64,000 bases of DNA from an uncultured Opitutia bacterium (GCA_903825285.1 CAIJZY010000036.1:1-64000), one strand, 5' to 3'; shown: positions 25,008 through 33,887, numbered from the stretch's first letter. Notes: generated by a model not told the origin, from the letters alone. Translations and numbers: made by a program.

Positions 25008-26993
25008 ATGCGCACCAAAGTCACGCTCGTTCTCCTCTTCCTGAACGTCGCCCTGTTCTTCTTCATCTTCCAGTTTGAGCGCCGCTGGCGCACGGAGGAC
25101 GCCTGGAAGGTCACGCGCACCAACGTGCTCGGGCCGGAGGCCACCGACATCCGCGCCCTCGAGGTCACCGGCGGCACGCACATCCTCACGCTCAAGAAGG
25201 TCGGCGACACCTGGTTCGTGAAGTCCCCGCTCGACTGGCCCGCCAACCCCAACGCGGTCAACCGCATCCTCACCGAGCTCCAGTTCCTCAAGCACGAGAC
25301 CAGCTTCAGCGTCGCCGACCTCGCCAAGAGCGGCCAGTCCCTCGCCGACTACGGCCTGGACCAGCCCCGCCTTACCCTTACCATCACCTCCGGCGACCCC
25401 AGCAGCCCCTCCCTCGCCGGCCCGGCCACCCGCGTCACCCGCCTGCGGATCGGCGACCTGACCAAGGACGGGCTCCTGCTCTACCTGCTCTCGCCCGACG
25501 GCGAGCGCATCCACGTCGTCAGCGCCACGCTCGCGCGCAGCCTCGGGCTGACGTTCGACGACCTCCGCGCCGACGCGCTCTTCACCATCCAGGTCTTCGA
25601 GGCCCGCTCGCTCAGCCTCCAGACCGCCGCGCCCGCCAGCCTCCGCATCCGGCTGCGCCGCGACGGCGGCCGGTGGTCGTTCGAGACGCCCATCGTCGCC
25701 CGCGCCAGCAAGACCGCCACCGAGCTCGCCATCAACGGGCTCAACCAGCTGCGCGTCGACAGCTTCGTCACCGCCAACCTCCCCGCCACGCGGCCCATGG
25801 ACAAGCCGTCGCTGCGGATCACCCTCGAGGGCAACAACCGCCGCGAGACCCTCGTCCTGGGCGACCCGGTCCCGGTCGCGCCCGACGCCCATCACAACGG
25901 CACGACCCTGTTCTACGCCCAGCTCGAGGGCCGCGACGCGCTCTTCACCGTGGCGCTGCCCTCCGGCCCGGCGGCCGCCGGCCCCAAGCCCCTGCTCGAG
26001 ACGCTGCTCACCGCGCAGGTGGCGCTGCGCGAGAAGCGGCTCCTTGATTTCGACGCCGTCGGGGTCAAGACCATCACCCTCGCCGCGCCCAACCAGCCCG
26101 AGCTCGTGCTGCAGCGGCTCGAGTCCGGCGCGAAGTCCGCCGACACCGCGGCGTGGCAGATCCTCCGCCGCAGCGAGGGCGCGGCCGGGCCGCAGACCCT
26201 CCCCGCCGACCGCGCCGCGGTGCAGCGGCTGCTCGACCAGCTGGGCCAGCTGGCCGCGGCCGAGCCGGACGGCTTCAAGAGCGACGCCCCCACCGCCGCC
26301 GACCTCGAGACCTGGGGCTTCAACCGCCCCGAGCGCGAGGTCACGCTCTCCCTGAACGGCAGCCCCGCGCCGGTCGCGCTGCAGCTCGGCACCGATGCGA
26401 ACCACCAGGTTTACGCCCGGCTCGGCTCCGCGGCGAACCCCGGGGCCTCCGTTTTCGCGGTGGACGCCGGCATCCTGCGCGAGCTGCCCGTGGCGCCCCG
26501 CGCCTGGCGCGACCGCCTGCTGCGCGAGCTGCCGGACGGCGCGCGGCTCACGGCGCTGAAGCTGACCGACCTCTCGACCAACCAGGTCCTGCTCGACACC
26601 CCGATCGAGGCCGGCGGCAAGCCGGTCGCGCAGCTCCCCGCGGCGCAGGTGCCGGCGGTCGCCCAGGTGCTCAGCCAGCTGCACACGCTGCGCGCGAAGG
26701 CCTTCCTCCTCGACCAGTACGCCGACCACGTGAACGCGGCCGGCGAGGACCGCCCGTGGCGCTACCGGCTCGAGGCCACCGCCACGCTGGTGGGCGGCGC
26801 GGGCGAGCAGACCAGCACGACCACGCTCTTCCTCACCCCCCGCCTCGGCGGCGATCTCCAGGTGGCCGGCTCGCCCGACGCGGGGATCAACGCCGTCTTC
26901 TCCGTCGAGCAGCCGCTGCTCGATGCGCTGTGGGTCCTCACCGAGGGCCCGCGCGACCCCGGCCCGCCCGCCGCTCCCGCGCCGGCGAAATGA
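25008..26993 (+). CDS. DUF4340 domain protein
   Basis: 661 residues. An N-terminal membrane helix (LVLLFLNVALFFFIFQFE) is followed by a large extracytoplasmic region. The first DUF4340 unit shows ALEVTGGTHILTLKKVGDTWFVKSP followed by the ADYGLDQPRLTLTI stretch. A related unit recurs at about 370-500 (ETWGFNRPEREVTLSLNG). DUF4340 proteins accompany GldG-like transporters, as here, and are presumed envelope partners of that complex. It ends in a short proline/alanine tail. Confidence 0.88.
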   Translation: MRTKVTLVLLFLNVALFFFIFQFERRWRTEDAWKVTRTNVLGPEATDIRALEVTGGTHILTLKKVGDTWFVKSPLDWPANPNAVNRILTELQFLKHETSFSVADLAKSGQSLADYGLDQPRLTLTITSGDPSSPSLAGPATRVTRLRIGDLTKDGLLLYLLSPDGERIHVVSATLARSLGLTFDDLRADALFTIQVFEARSLSLQTAAPASLRIRLRRDGGRWSFETPIVARASKTATELAINGLNQLRVDSFVTANLPATRPMDKPSLRITLEGNNRRETLVLGDPVPVAPDAHHNGTTLFYAQLEGRDALFTVALPSGPAAAGPKPLLETLLTAQVALREKRLLDFDAVGVKTITLAAPNQPELVLQRLESGAKSADTAAWQILRRSEGAAGPQTLPADRAAVQRLLDQLGQLAAAEPDGFKSDAPTAADLETWGFNRPEREVTLSLNGSPAPVALQLGTDANHQVYARLGSAANPGASVFAVDAGILRELPVAPRAWRDRLLRELPDGARLTALKLTDLSTNQVLLDTPIEAGGKPVAQLPAAQVPAVAQVLSQLHTLRAKAFLLDQYADHVNAAGEDRPWRYRLEATATLVGGAGEQTSTTTLFLTPRLGGDLQVAGSPDAGINAVFSVEQPLLDALWVLTEGPRDPGPPAAPAPAK

Positions 26994-27057
26994 GCCCCGC
27001 CGTCCAAGCCCGCCCCGCCGGCCTCCGGCCCGCCGCGCGCACCGCTGAGCGATCGCC

Positions 27058-29859
27058 ATGAGCAGCCGCTTCCCGAGCCTCTGCTGGCAGGGCCTGCGCT
27101 TCTGCGCCGAGGGCGTGATGCGGCTGGTGCGCTGGACCCTCTGGCTCGCGCTCGGGCTGCTGCTGGTGGTGCAGGTCTGGATCGCCGCCTCGCAGGAGCT
27201 CGCCGTGCCGCGCTTCGTGCTGCGCCTCTTCGAGGAGCGCCTCGCCGCCTCCTCGCTCCGGGTGAAGTTCGGCCACGCCCGGTTCGACCCCTCCGGCCGC
27301 ATCCTGCTCGAGGATGTCCGGCTGTCGCTGCCGGCGTTCAACGAGCCGATCGCCGCGGCGCCCGCCGCCTACCTCGAGCTCGAGCCCTGGGCCCTGCTCG
27401 CCGGCCGCTTCGAGCTGCACCGCGTGCGCCTGTCCGGGGCCCGCTTCACCGTCGCGGCCATGCTCTCGCGCTCGGGGCGCCCGGAGGACTTCGTCCGCGA
27501 CCTCGACACCACGCTCCGGCTGGAGGACCACGAGGTTGTCGTCGAGCAGCTCACCGCCCGCGCGGGCGGCATCGCCATTTCCGCCCACGGCAGCTTTCAC
27601 CTCCTGCCGCGGGCCGGCGCCAGCGCCGCGCCGGACCTGCCCGACTACCTCGCCGCCCACTACCCCGACATCTGCCGGCAACTGATCCGGGTGGCGGACC
27701 GGCTGGCCGACCTGGACCAGCCCTCCCTGAACGTCGAGCTCACGCCCTCCGACACCCGCGGCGCCATCGCGACCGTCGAGGTCTCGGCTCGCAGCTTCGC
27801 CCTGTCCGCCCCGTTGCCCGTGGCGGCCCACGGCCTGCACCTCACCACCCGCTTCCCGCTGCAGGGCGAGACCCCCGTGATGGCGCCGGTCACCGTGGCG
27901 CTCGACGACCTGACGGTGGGACCAGGCGTGGCCCTGACCGCGGTGCGGGCTCGGCTGCGGGGCGTGCTCCAGCCCGCGCTGTACACCTACGACCCGCGGG
28001 AGATGCAGCTCAGCGCCGCGCGCGCCTCCGCCCAGGGTTTCGCGCTCACGGACCTGTCGGCCCGGCTCGACGCCGGCCCGCTGCCCTTGCTCAAGGCCGA
28101 GCTCGTGGCGGCGTGCGACGGCCAGCCCATCGCGGTGCACGGCACCGCCGACCTCGCGCGGCAGACCGCCGGGCTGGATTTCCACGGCGCGCTGGCGCCC
28201 ACCCTCCTGGCACCCGTCGGCCGCGCGATCCAGCACGACCTCCGGGCCTACATCGGCTTCGGCGCGCCGGTCCAGCTTGAGGCGCACGTGACCCTGGACC
28301 CCGGCTGGAAGTTCGCGCGGCTGACCGGCCGCGTTTCCGCGCGGCAGGTGGACGCCTACCACGTCTTCATCGACGAGGGCGGCGGCGACATCGAGCTCGA
28401 ACCCACCCACTTCATCGCCCGGCACGCGTACGCCCGGCTCGGGAACGACTTCGCGCGCGGCAGCTTCGAGCAGGACTTCACCGACCTCCGGTTCCGCTTC
28501 CTGCTCGAGGGTCGCATCCGGCCGTTGGACATCTCCGGCTGGTTCGGCCACTGGTGGCCGGCGTTCTTCTCCGACTTCGCGTTTCCCGTGGCGCCGCTCG
28601 ACGCCAGCGTGGACGTGGCGGGCTGGTGGAAGCAGGGCCACCGGACGACGGTGTTCGTCTACGCCGACAGCATGGCGCCGGTCATCCGTGGGACACCCCT
28701 GGACCACGTGCGCACCCGGCTCTTCATCCGGCCCAGTTTCTTCGACGGCCTCGAGCTGTTCGCCACGTCGGGCCCCGGCGCCGTGCGCGGCACTTTCATG
28801 CGCCAGATCGACCCCGCCACCTACGCGCTGCTGGGCATGGACCTGGATGTCGATTCGACCCTGTCGCTCGACCTCCCGGCGAGGATATTCGGCAACGCGG
28901 TGGGCGACACGCTCGCGGCGTTCAAGTTCTCCGAGCCCCCAGCCGTCCACCTGCGCGGGCGGTTCGACGGCCCGGCCGCGCCGAGCGGGGTCCACCAGAA
29001 GCTCGACCTCGAGGGTCTTTCGACCGGCGCGTTCACCTACTTCGGCTTCCCGCTGAGCAACCTCGCGTTCAAGGCCGCGGTGCGCGACGACGAGGTCACG
29101 CTGCAGGACATCCGCGTCGGCTTCGCCGGCGGGGTGGTGACCGGCCAGGCGCGCCTGTGGGGCCCGGCGCCGGAGCGGCGGCTGGGCTTCGACCTCGAGC
29201 TGCGCGACGGCAGCCTCGGCCAGGCCATCCGCGTGCTGGAGGAATTTTCCGCGGCGCGGCACGGCGAGCCGGCACCGGCGCCGGGGAAGTTTGTGCAGGA
29301 CAAGGCCAACGTGAAGCTCTCGCTCGCCGCGTCGGCCGAGGGCCGGTTCACCGATCCCTTCAGCTACCGCGGCGAGGGCCACGCCAACCTCGAGGGCGCC
29401 GCGCTCGGCGAGGTGCGCATGCTGGGGCTGCTGTCGGAGCTGCTGTCGTTCACCTCGCTGCGCTTCACCGCCGCGCGCGCCAACTTCACGCTCGCCGGCA
29501 CCCACCTGGATTTCTCCGACGTCACCGCGACCGGCGCCAACTCGGGCATCAACGCCCGCGGCCGGTACGACCTGCGCTCGCACGAGCTCGACTTCAAGGC
29601 CCGCGTGAACCCCTTCCAGGAGAGCAAATTCCTCCCCAGCGTCGTGATGGGGGCCGTGCTCATGCCCTTCTCCAGCGTGCTCGAGGTGAAACTCACGGGC
29701 TCCCTCGACAAGCCGTCATGGGCCTTCGTCAACGGACCCTCCAACTTCATCCGCAACCTCACACGGCCCAACGCCCCCGCGGCCCCCGCCGCGCCGGCCT
29801 CCCCGGCGCCCACGACACCCACGGCCCCGGCGGCGCCGCCGGATTACCTGCACCGCTAA
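27058..29859 (+). CDS. Large AsmA-like protein
   Basis: 933 residues. An N-terminal membrane helix (LWLALGLLLVVQVWIAAS) is followed by a long beta-rich repetitive periplasmic region and an AsmA-type C-terminal domain (FTLAGTHLDFSDVTATGANSGINARGRYDL, then KARVNPFQESKFLPSVVMGAVLMPFSSVLEVKLTGSLDKPSW). The last 40 residues are Ala/Pro-rich. AsmA-family proteins form bridge-like grooves that move phospholipid to the outer membrane in other bacteria; that role here is inference. It starts 64 bases after the DUF4340 gene, so it may be co-transcribed. Confidence 0.82.
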   Translation: MSSRFPSLCWQGLRFCAEGVMRLVRWTLWLALGLLLVVQVWIAASQELAVPRFVLRLFEERLAASSLRVKFGHARFDPSGRILLEDVRLSLPAFNEPIAAAPAAYLELEPWALLAGRFELHRVRLSGARFTVAAMLSRSGRPEDFVRDLDTTLRLEDHEVVVEQLTARAGGIAISAHGSFHLLPRAGASAAPDLPDYLAAHYPDICRQLIRVADRLADLDQPSLNVELTPSDTRGAIATVEVSARSFALSAPLPVAAHGLHLTTRFPLQGETPVMAPVTVALDDLTVGPGVALTAVRARLRGVLQPALYTYDPREMQLSAARASAQGFALTDLSARLDAGPLPLLKAELVAACDGQPIAVHGTADLARQTAGLDFHGALAPTLLAPVGRAIQHDLRAYIGFGAPVQLEAHVTLDPGWKFARLTGRVSARQVDAYHVFIDEGGGDIELEPTHFIARHAYARLGNDFARGSFEQDFTDLRFRFLLEGRIRPLDISGWFGHWWPAFFSDFAFPVAPLDASVDVAGWWKQGHRTTVFVYADSMAPVIRGTPLDHVRTRLFIRPSFFDGLELFATSGPGAVRGTFMRQIDPATYALLGMDLDVDSTLSLDLPARIFGNAVGDTLAAFKFSEPPAVHLRGRFDGPAAPSGVHQKLDLEGLSTGAFTYFGFPLSNLAFKAAVRDDEVTLQDIRVGFAGGVVTGQARLWGPAPERRLGFDLELRDGSLGQAIRVLEEFSAARHGEPAPAPGKFVQDKANVKLSLAASAEGRFTDPFSYRGEGHANLEGAALGEVRMLGLLSELLSFTSLRFTAARANFTLAGTHLDFSDVTATGANSGINARGRYDLRSHELDFKARVNPFQESKFLPSVVMGAVLMPFSSVLEVKLTGSLDKPSWAFVNGPSNFIRNLTRPNAPAAPAAPASPAPTTPTAPAAPPDYLHR

Positions 29860-29879
29860 GCGGGGCGATGGGCTTCATC

Positions 29880-29962
29880 GCGGAAGCGCGGAGGAGCGGA
29901 GGCGCGGAGGCGCGGAATCAGAATAGAATTTCTCCGCGCTTCCGCCCCTCCGCGCTTCCGCG
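29880..29962. repeat. Octad (8-bp period) repeat element, inverted arms
   Basis: Left arm 29880-29919 is five exact 8-mers of type GCGGAGGC. Right arm 29933-29962 is their complement (GCTTCCGC, CCCTCCGC). It fills the convergent gap between the AsmA-like and sulfatase-like genes. A single arm of the same word is at 57102-57133. Confidence 0.88.
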
Positions 29963-29977
29963 ATCAACCCGTACTCC

Positions 29978-31231
29978 CTAATCAAACCGTGGTACGCGGC
30001 GCGTCAGGTCCGCGAGCTCCGCGCGGTGCGCGGGATCGGCGGCGAGGTTGTGCTGCTCGAGCGGGTCGCGCCCGAGGTCGAAAAACAGCCACGGGGTTCC
30101 GTCCGCGTTGAGCACGAGCTTGCGCGTGCGGCTGCGCACGCCGCGCCACACGCGGTCGCATTGATGCGGCAGGGCGACCACCGAGGGCATGGAGATCGCG
30201 GCGTAGTCCCGTTTGGCCAAGGCCTCGAGGGCCGGCGCACCGCCCAGCATCGCCGGCAGGTCGAGCAGCGACACCGCGCCCGCCTCGCGTCGCGGCGCCA
30301 CGCCGGGCGCGCGGACGAGCAGCGGCACCCGCGCGCTTTCCTCGTGCGGCCACCCTTTCCGAAACAGCCCATGCGCCCCATGCATGTCCCCATGCACGCT
30401 GGTAAAAATCACGACGGTGTCCTCCCGCCCGCGCCTTGATCCGGCCCCTGCGCGCACCAGCGCGCCGATGGCCCGGTCCGTGGCCTCGATGTGCGCATAA
30501 TAGCCCGCCAGCTCGCGCCGCGCCCGCGCCTCCGCCTCCCCGCCGCGCGGCACATTGGCCGACAGGACGATTTCCTGCGGATCACGCGGCCGCATTCCCG
30601 CCGCCGGCGCATCATACGGCGGATGCGGCGCCTCCAGGCTCACGACACAGAGCCAATTGCCCGGCAATCCGGTATCCGGTTTTTGTTGTCCGGTTTGCCC
30701 TGCCATCCACTCCGCGGCCCGCGCGCAGAGCACGTCGCTCTGGTAGCCCGGGAATTTCACCGGCTCGGGCAGCCGGGTGCCGTGCAGCCACGGGTCGTTG
30801 AGGAGGAAACCGCTCTCGAAGCCCTCCCAGAGGTCGAAGCCGCCGCGCCCGGAGGGCGGGATCAAGGTGCGGGCATGGGCCTCGCCCACCAGCGGCGCCT
30901 GCGGGTCGCGCCGGCCCAGGTGCCATTTTCCGAAGAACGCCGTGCCGCCGCCCTGCGCGGCGAAGGCGTGGGCGAGGGTCCGCGCACCGGCGGGCAGCGG
31001 GTCGAAGTAGTCCCGCACGCCGTTGGCCGGTGAGGGTTCGCCCGTGAGCAGGGCCGCGCGCGCAAACGGCCCGAAGGGATGCGGCGTCACCGCCTGGGTG
31101 AAGTTCACGCTCTCCGCCGCCAGCGCGTCGAGGTGTGGCGTCCGGGCGTTCGGATCACCCGCATACCCCAGTGCCGATGCTCTTAATTGCGTCGTGAGAA
31201 TCAGCAGGACGTTGGGGGCACGGGCGGACAC
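29978..31231 (-). CDS. Sulfatase-fold protein lacking catalytic residues (pseudo-sulfatase)
   Basis: 417 residues with the overall sulfatase layout (PNVLLILTTQLRASALGY, ARTPHLDALAAESVNF, FFGKWHLG, EAPHPPYDAP, HEESARVPLLVRAPG). Key positions are changed. The metal aspartate of the usual TD/DD motif is T13-T14. The C/S-x-P-x-R formylglycine site reads G54-P-F-A-R58. The SDHG metal site reads S278-V279-H280-G. Lysine and histidine substrate-side motifs remain. The gene is intact, so I read it as a diverged, probably non-hydrolytic member. A heptad repeat lies within the coding sequence at about residues 180-191. Confidence 0.85.
   Translation of the reverse strand: MSARAPNVLLILTTQLRASALGYAGDPNARTPHLDALAAESVNFTQAVTPHPFGPFARAALLTGEPSPANGVRDYFDPLPAGARTLAHAFAAQGGGTAFFGKWHLGRRDPQAPLVGEAHARTLIPPSGRGGFDLWEGFESGFLLNDPWLHGTRLPEPVKFPGYQSDVLCARAAEWMAGQTGQQKPDTGLPGNWLCVVSLEAPHPPYDAPAAGMRPRDPQEIVLSANVPRGGEAEARARRELAGYYAHIEATDRAIGALVRAGAGSRRGREDTVVIFTSVHGDMHGAHGLFRKGWPHEESARVPLLVRAPGVAPRREAGAVSLLDLPAMLGGAPALEALAKRDYAAISMPSVVALPHQCDRVWRGVRSRTRKLVLNADGTPWLFFDLGRDPLEQHNLAADPAHRAELADLTRRVPRFD
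30661..30695. repeat. Heptad repeat array inside the sulfatase-like coding sequence
   Basis: Five 7-bp steps (CCGGCAA, TCCGGTA, TCCGGTT and relatives) lie within the open frame. They match the word of the array at 32309-32343. The encoded stretch (GQQKPDTGLPGN) lies between recognisable sulfatase blocks and looks like a loop. Confidence 0.75.
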
Positions 31232-31278
31232 GGACCCAAAGTATGGTCTGCCTCGCGCAGGGCAATGCCGGGGATGTT

Positions 31279-31423
31279 TTCACCGCTAAGCGCGCGAAGA
31301 TCGCAAAGCTTTCCGATCCTTCGCGCGCTTCGCGGCCTTTGCGGTGAACCATCCCAAATCCAGCCCGCGGTCAGCTTCGGCGGGGATTTCATTTCGTGTG
31401 ATTCGTGTTTTTCGTGGTAAATC
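31279..31423. repeat. Nonad repeat element, three arms
   Basis: Arm B 31281-31309 (CGCTAAGCG, CGCGAAGAT), arm B' 31318-31348 (TTCGCGCGC, TTTGCGGTG) and an A'-type arm 31391-31421 (ATTCGTGTT, TTTCGTGGT) run in 9-bp steps. An A arm is not seen. It occupies the divergent gap between the sulfatase-like and dienelactone hydrolase genes. Confidence 0.82.
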
Positions 31424-31463
31424 TTCCAGGATTGATCCGAATCAGCCCCGAACCGTTATCCCC

Positions 31464-32255
31464 ATGACCCTTCACGACTCCGAATTCGTCGATCTCGCCA
31501 CGCCGTCCGGACCGATGCGGACGCACCTCTTTCGTCCCACGGCACCCGGGAAGTATCCCGGCCTGCTGCTCTACTCCGAAATCTTCCAGGTCACGGGCCC
31601 GATCCGCCGCACCGCGGCGTTTCTCGCCGGGCACGGCTTCGTCGTGGCCGTGCCGGAGATCTACCATGAATTCGAGCCGGCGGGCACCGTGCTCGCCTAC
31701 GACCAAGGCGGTGCCGAGCGCGGCAACACACTCAAGACCACCAAGGAGCTGGCCGCGTACGATGCCGACGCGCGGGCGGTCCTCTCCCATCTCGCGCAGC
31801 ACCCGCAGTGCTCGGGGAAGCTGGGCGTGATGGGCATCTGCATCGGCGGCCATCTCGCCTTCCGCGCGGCGATGAACCCCGCGGTGCTGGCGGGGACCTG
31901 CTTCTACGCGACCGACCTCCACAAACACGGGCTCGGCAAGGGCATGAAGGACGACTCGCTCGACCGCGTGGCGGAGATCAAGGGCGAGCTGCTGATGATC
32001 TGGGGCCGCCAGGACCCGCACGTGCCGCTCGAGGGCCGGGGCAAGGTGCACGCGGCGCTGTGTGCGGCGGGCACGAACTTCACCTGGCACGAGTTCAACG
32101 GGGCGCACGCCTTCCTTCGCGACGAGGGCTATCGCTACGACCCCGAGCTGGCGCACCTCTGCCTGGGCCTCGCGGTGGGACTCTTCCGCCGCAAGCTCGG
32201 CGAGGGCGACCTGCGCGCCGCCGGCACGGCCGGAGCGGCCGAGACCAAGCATTGA
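31464..32255 (+). CDS. Dienelactone hydrolase family protein
   Basis: 263 residues. The alpha/beta-hydrolase of the DLH family has its cysteine nucleophile in GICIGGH (C126), the acid in GRQDPHVPL and the histidine in GAHAFLRDEGYRYD. LLLYSEIFQVTGPIRR and VVAVPEIYHEF are family segments. No signal peptide, so cytoplasmic. The substrate is unclear; DLH proteins hydrolyse dienelactones or act as general carboxyl esterases. The open frame extends upstream into the repeat; I chose the ATG at 31464 from the family N-terminus. Confidence 0.88.
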   Translation: MTLHDSEFVDLATPSGPMRTHLFRPTAPGKYPGLLLYSEIFQVTGPIRRTAAFLAGHGFVVAVPEIYHEFEPAGTVLAYDQGGAERGNTLKTTKELAAYDADARAVLSHLAQHPQCSGKLGVMGICIGGHLAFRAAMNPAVLAGTCFYATDLHKHGLGKGMKDDSLDRVAEIKGELLMIWGRQDPHVPLEGRGKVHAALCAAGTNFTWHEFNGAHAFLRDEGYRYDPELAHLCLGLAVGLFRRKLGEGDLRAAGTAGAAETKH

Positions 32256-32308
32256 GGCGAAGCGCTTCCTCCCTCCCCAAAAGACACGCTGGCCAGTTGA
32301 GGCACTCT

Positions 32309-32343
32309 GGTTTCCGGTATCCGGTATCCGAAATCCGGCATCC
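32309..32343. repeat. Heptad repeat array abutting a start codon (GGTATCC type)
   Basis: Five exact 7-mers (GGTTTCC, GGTATCC twice, GAAATCC, GGCATCC) end at the base before the ATG of the next gene, leaving no Shine-Dalgarno. No partner arm is visible in this gap; the same word occurs inside the sulfatase-like gene. Confidence 0.85.
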
Positions 32344-33207
32344 ATGAAGCCCTTCATCCCCGGCCGGCCGCATTGGTGGCAGTGGCTCACGATCCTCTCG
32401 CTCGACGCGCCCGTCGTCGCGATGGCGTGGCAGTGGCTGCTGGCCCGTGTCGCCCGCGCGCCGCAGGGCTGGCATCACACGCTCATCCTGGGCCTCTCCA
32501 TCTGGCTGGCGTACGCGGCGGACCGCTGGATCGAGGGCTGGCGGCTGGTGCCGGATCAGATCCGCACGCAGCGGCACCATTTCTACCAGCGCTGGCGCTG
32601 GCCGATCGCGTATGCCGGCCTGGCGGCGCTGGGGGCGGACCTCACCATCGCCTGTCTCTGCCTGACGCGCCGCGAGCTTGAGGCCGGCCTGCTGCTGCTG
32701 GCGCCGGTGGCCGCCTACCTCCTCTCGCACCAGCTGGTGCACCGGCATCACCGCTGGCGCGCACCCAAGGAGATCTGCGTGGCGCTGCTGTTCGGCGGCG
32801 GCGTCGCGGTGTTCCTCGTGGCGTCGCCGGCCGCCGTCCCCGGCCTGCTCGCCGTCCCCCTCGCCTATTTCTGCCTGCTCTGCTTCGCGAACTGCGCGCT
32901 GATCTCCGTGTGGGAGCAGGAGGTGGACGAGGCGCACGGGCAGACGTCGTTTGCCCTCCAGTTCAAGGGCAGCCATCGCGTGGCCCGCACACTCCCGTGG
33001 GTGCTGCTGGTGACCGCGGTCGTGCTGGCGCAGCCGCGCGTCGGGCCGGGCCGCACCGCGCTGGCCTGCGCCGCGGCCAGCGGCGGACTGCTCGGGTGCG
33101 TCGATCTCATCGAGCGGCGCACGGGGCCGCGGCTCGCCCGCGTGCTCGCGGACATCGCCCTGATGTCGCCGCTCGGGGTGCTGGTGTTCGAGCGGGCCTG
33201 CTTCTAG
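32344..33207 (+). CDS. UbiA-like integral membrane protein
   Basis: 287 residues with seven to nine hydrophobic segments. The stretch WLAYAADRWIEGWR followed by TQRHHFYQRWR resembles the first aspartate-rich region of a UbiA-like family. VWEQEVDEAHGQTSFALQF could be the second. The DRxxD signature is altered to DRWIE, so prenyltransferase activity is doubtful. Heptads directly abut its ATG. A SAM methyltransferase gene follows 11 bases after the stop, an order reminiscent of quinone biosynthesis gene pairs, but the link is not shown. Confidence 0.65.
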   Translation: MKPFIPGRPHWWQWLTILSLDAPVVAMAWQWLLARVARAPQGWHHTLILGLSIWLAYAADRWIEGWRLVPDQIRTQRHHFYQRWRWPIAYAGLAALGADLTIACLCLTRRELEAGLLLLAPVAAYLLSHQLVHRHHRWRAPKEICVALLFGGGVAVFLVASPAAVPGLLAVPLAYFCLLCFANCALISVWEQEVDEAHGQTSFALQFKGSHRVARTLPWVLLVTAVVLAQPRVGPGRTALACAAASGGLLGCVDLIERRTGPRLARVLADIALMSPLGVLVFERACF

Positions 33208-33218
33208 CGCCGTACCCC

Positions 33219-33887
33219 ATGCCCGCCCCGGATTTCAGTCCACTTGCCCGCGGGTACCAGGCGCTCGAGTGGCTGGCCTTCGGCGGCGACCTGGAGCGGG
33301 CGCGTTTCTGCCTGCTGGAGCGGCTGGCCGGGCGGCGCTCGATCCTGATTCTCGGCGAGGGCGACGGCCGCTGCGTGGCCCGCCTGCTCCCGCTGGTGCC
33401 CGGCGCCCGGATTGACTGCGTGGACGTGAGCCCCGGCATGGTGGCGCGCACGTCGAGCCGGCTCGCGCCGCTCCCGGGCCGCGAGGCCGTGAACCTCATC
33501 TGCGCCGACGCGCTCACGCGGGAGTTTCCCCCGGCCACCTACGACGCCGTGGTCACGCTCTTCTTTCTCGACTGCTTCGAACCCGCGCCGGCCGCGGCGC
33601 TCGTCGGCCGGATCAAGGCCGCCACCGTGCCCGGCGCCTGCTGGCTGTTTGCGGACTTCCGCGTGCCGGAGCGCGGCCTGCCGCGGCTGCGCGCGCGCCT
33701 GTGGCTGGCTGGATTGTATGCGTTTTTCCGCTGGCAAACCGGCCTGCGTCCACGGGCGTTGCCGCCGTCGGAGGCGCTGATCGAGCAGGCGGGATTCCGC
33801 CGCGAGGAATCGCGGACCTTTCAGTGGGGCCTGCTCGTCAGCTCGCTCTATGCGGCGCGCGGCGCGCCGCCCTCACTGCAGCTTTAG
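33219..33887 (+). CDS. Class I SAM-dependent methyltransferase
   Basis: 222 residues. Motif I is ILILGEGDGRCVARLL, the acidic loop IDCVDVSPGMV, motif II about ICADALTREFPPATYDAVVTLFFLDCF. The C-terminal half lacks recognised substrate motifs. The N-terminus (PDFSPLARGYQALEWLAFGGDLERAR) marks a small group of methyltransferases seen in several phyla. Co-transcription with the UbiA-like gene is likely. The last 15 bases overlap the convergent coiled-coil gene. Confidence 0.85.
   Translation: MPAPDFSPLARGYQALEWLAFGGDLERARFCLLERLAGRRSILILGEGDGRCVARLLPLVPGARIDCVDVSPGMVARTSSRLAPLPGREAVNLICADALTREFPPATYDAVVTLFFLDCFEPAPAAALVGRIKAATVPGACWLFADFRVPERGLPRLRARLWLAGLYAFFRWQTGLRPRALPPSEALIEQAGFRREESRTFQWGLLVSSLYAARGAPPSLQL

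Noticed and set aside
29978-31231. Frameshifted sulfatase pseudogene
   Set aside because: The frame is open for the full expected length with all fold blocks in order; the losses are substitutions, not frameshifts.
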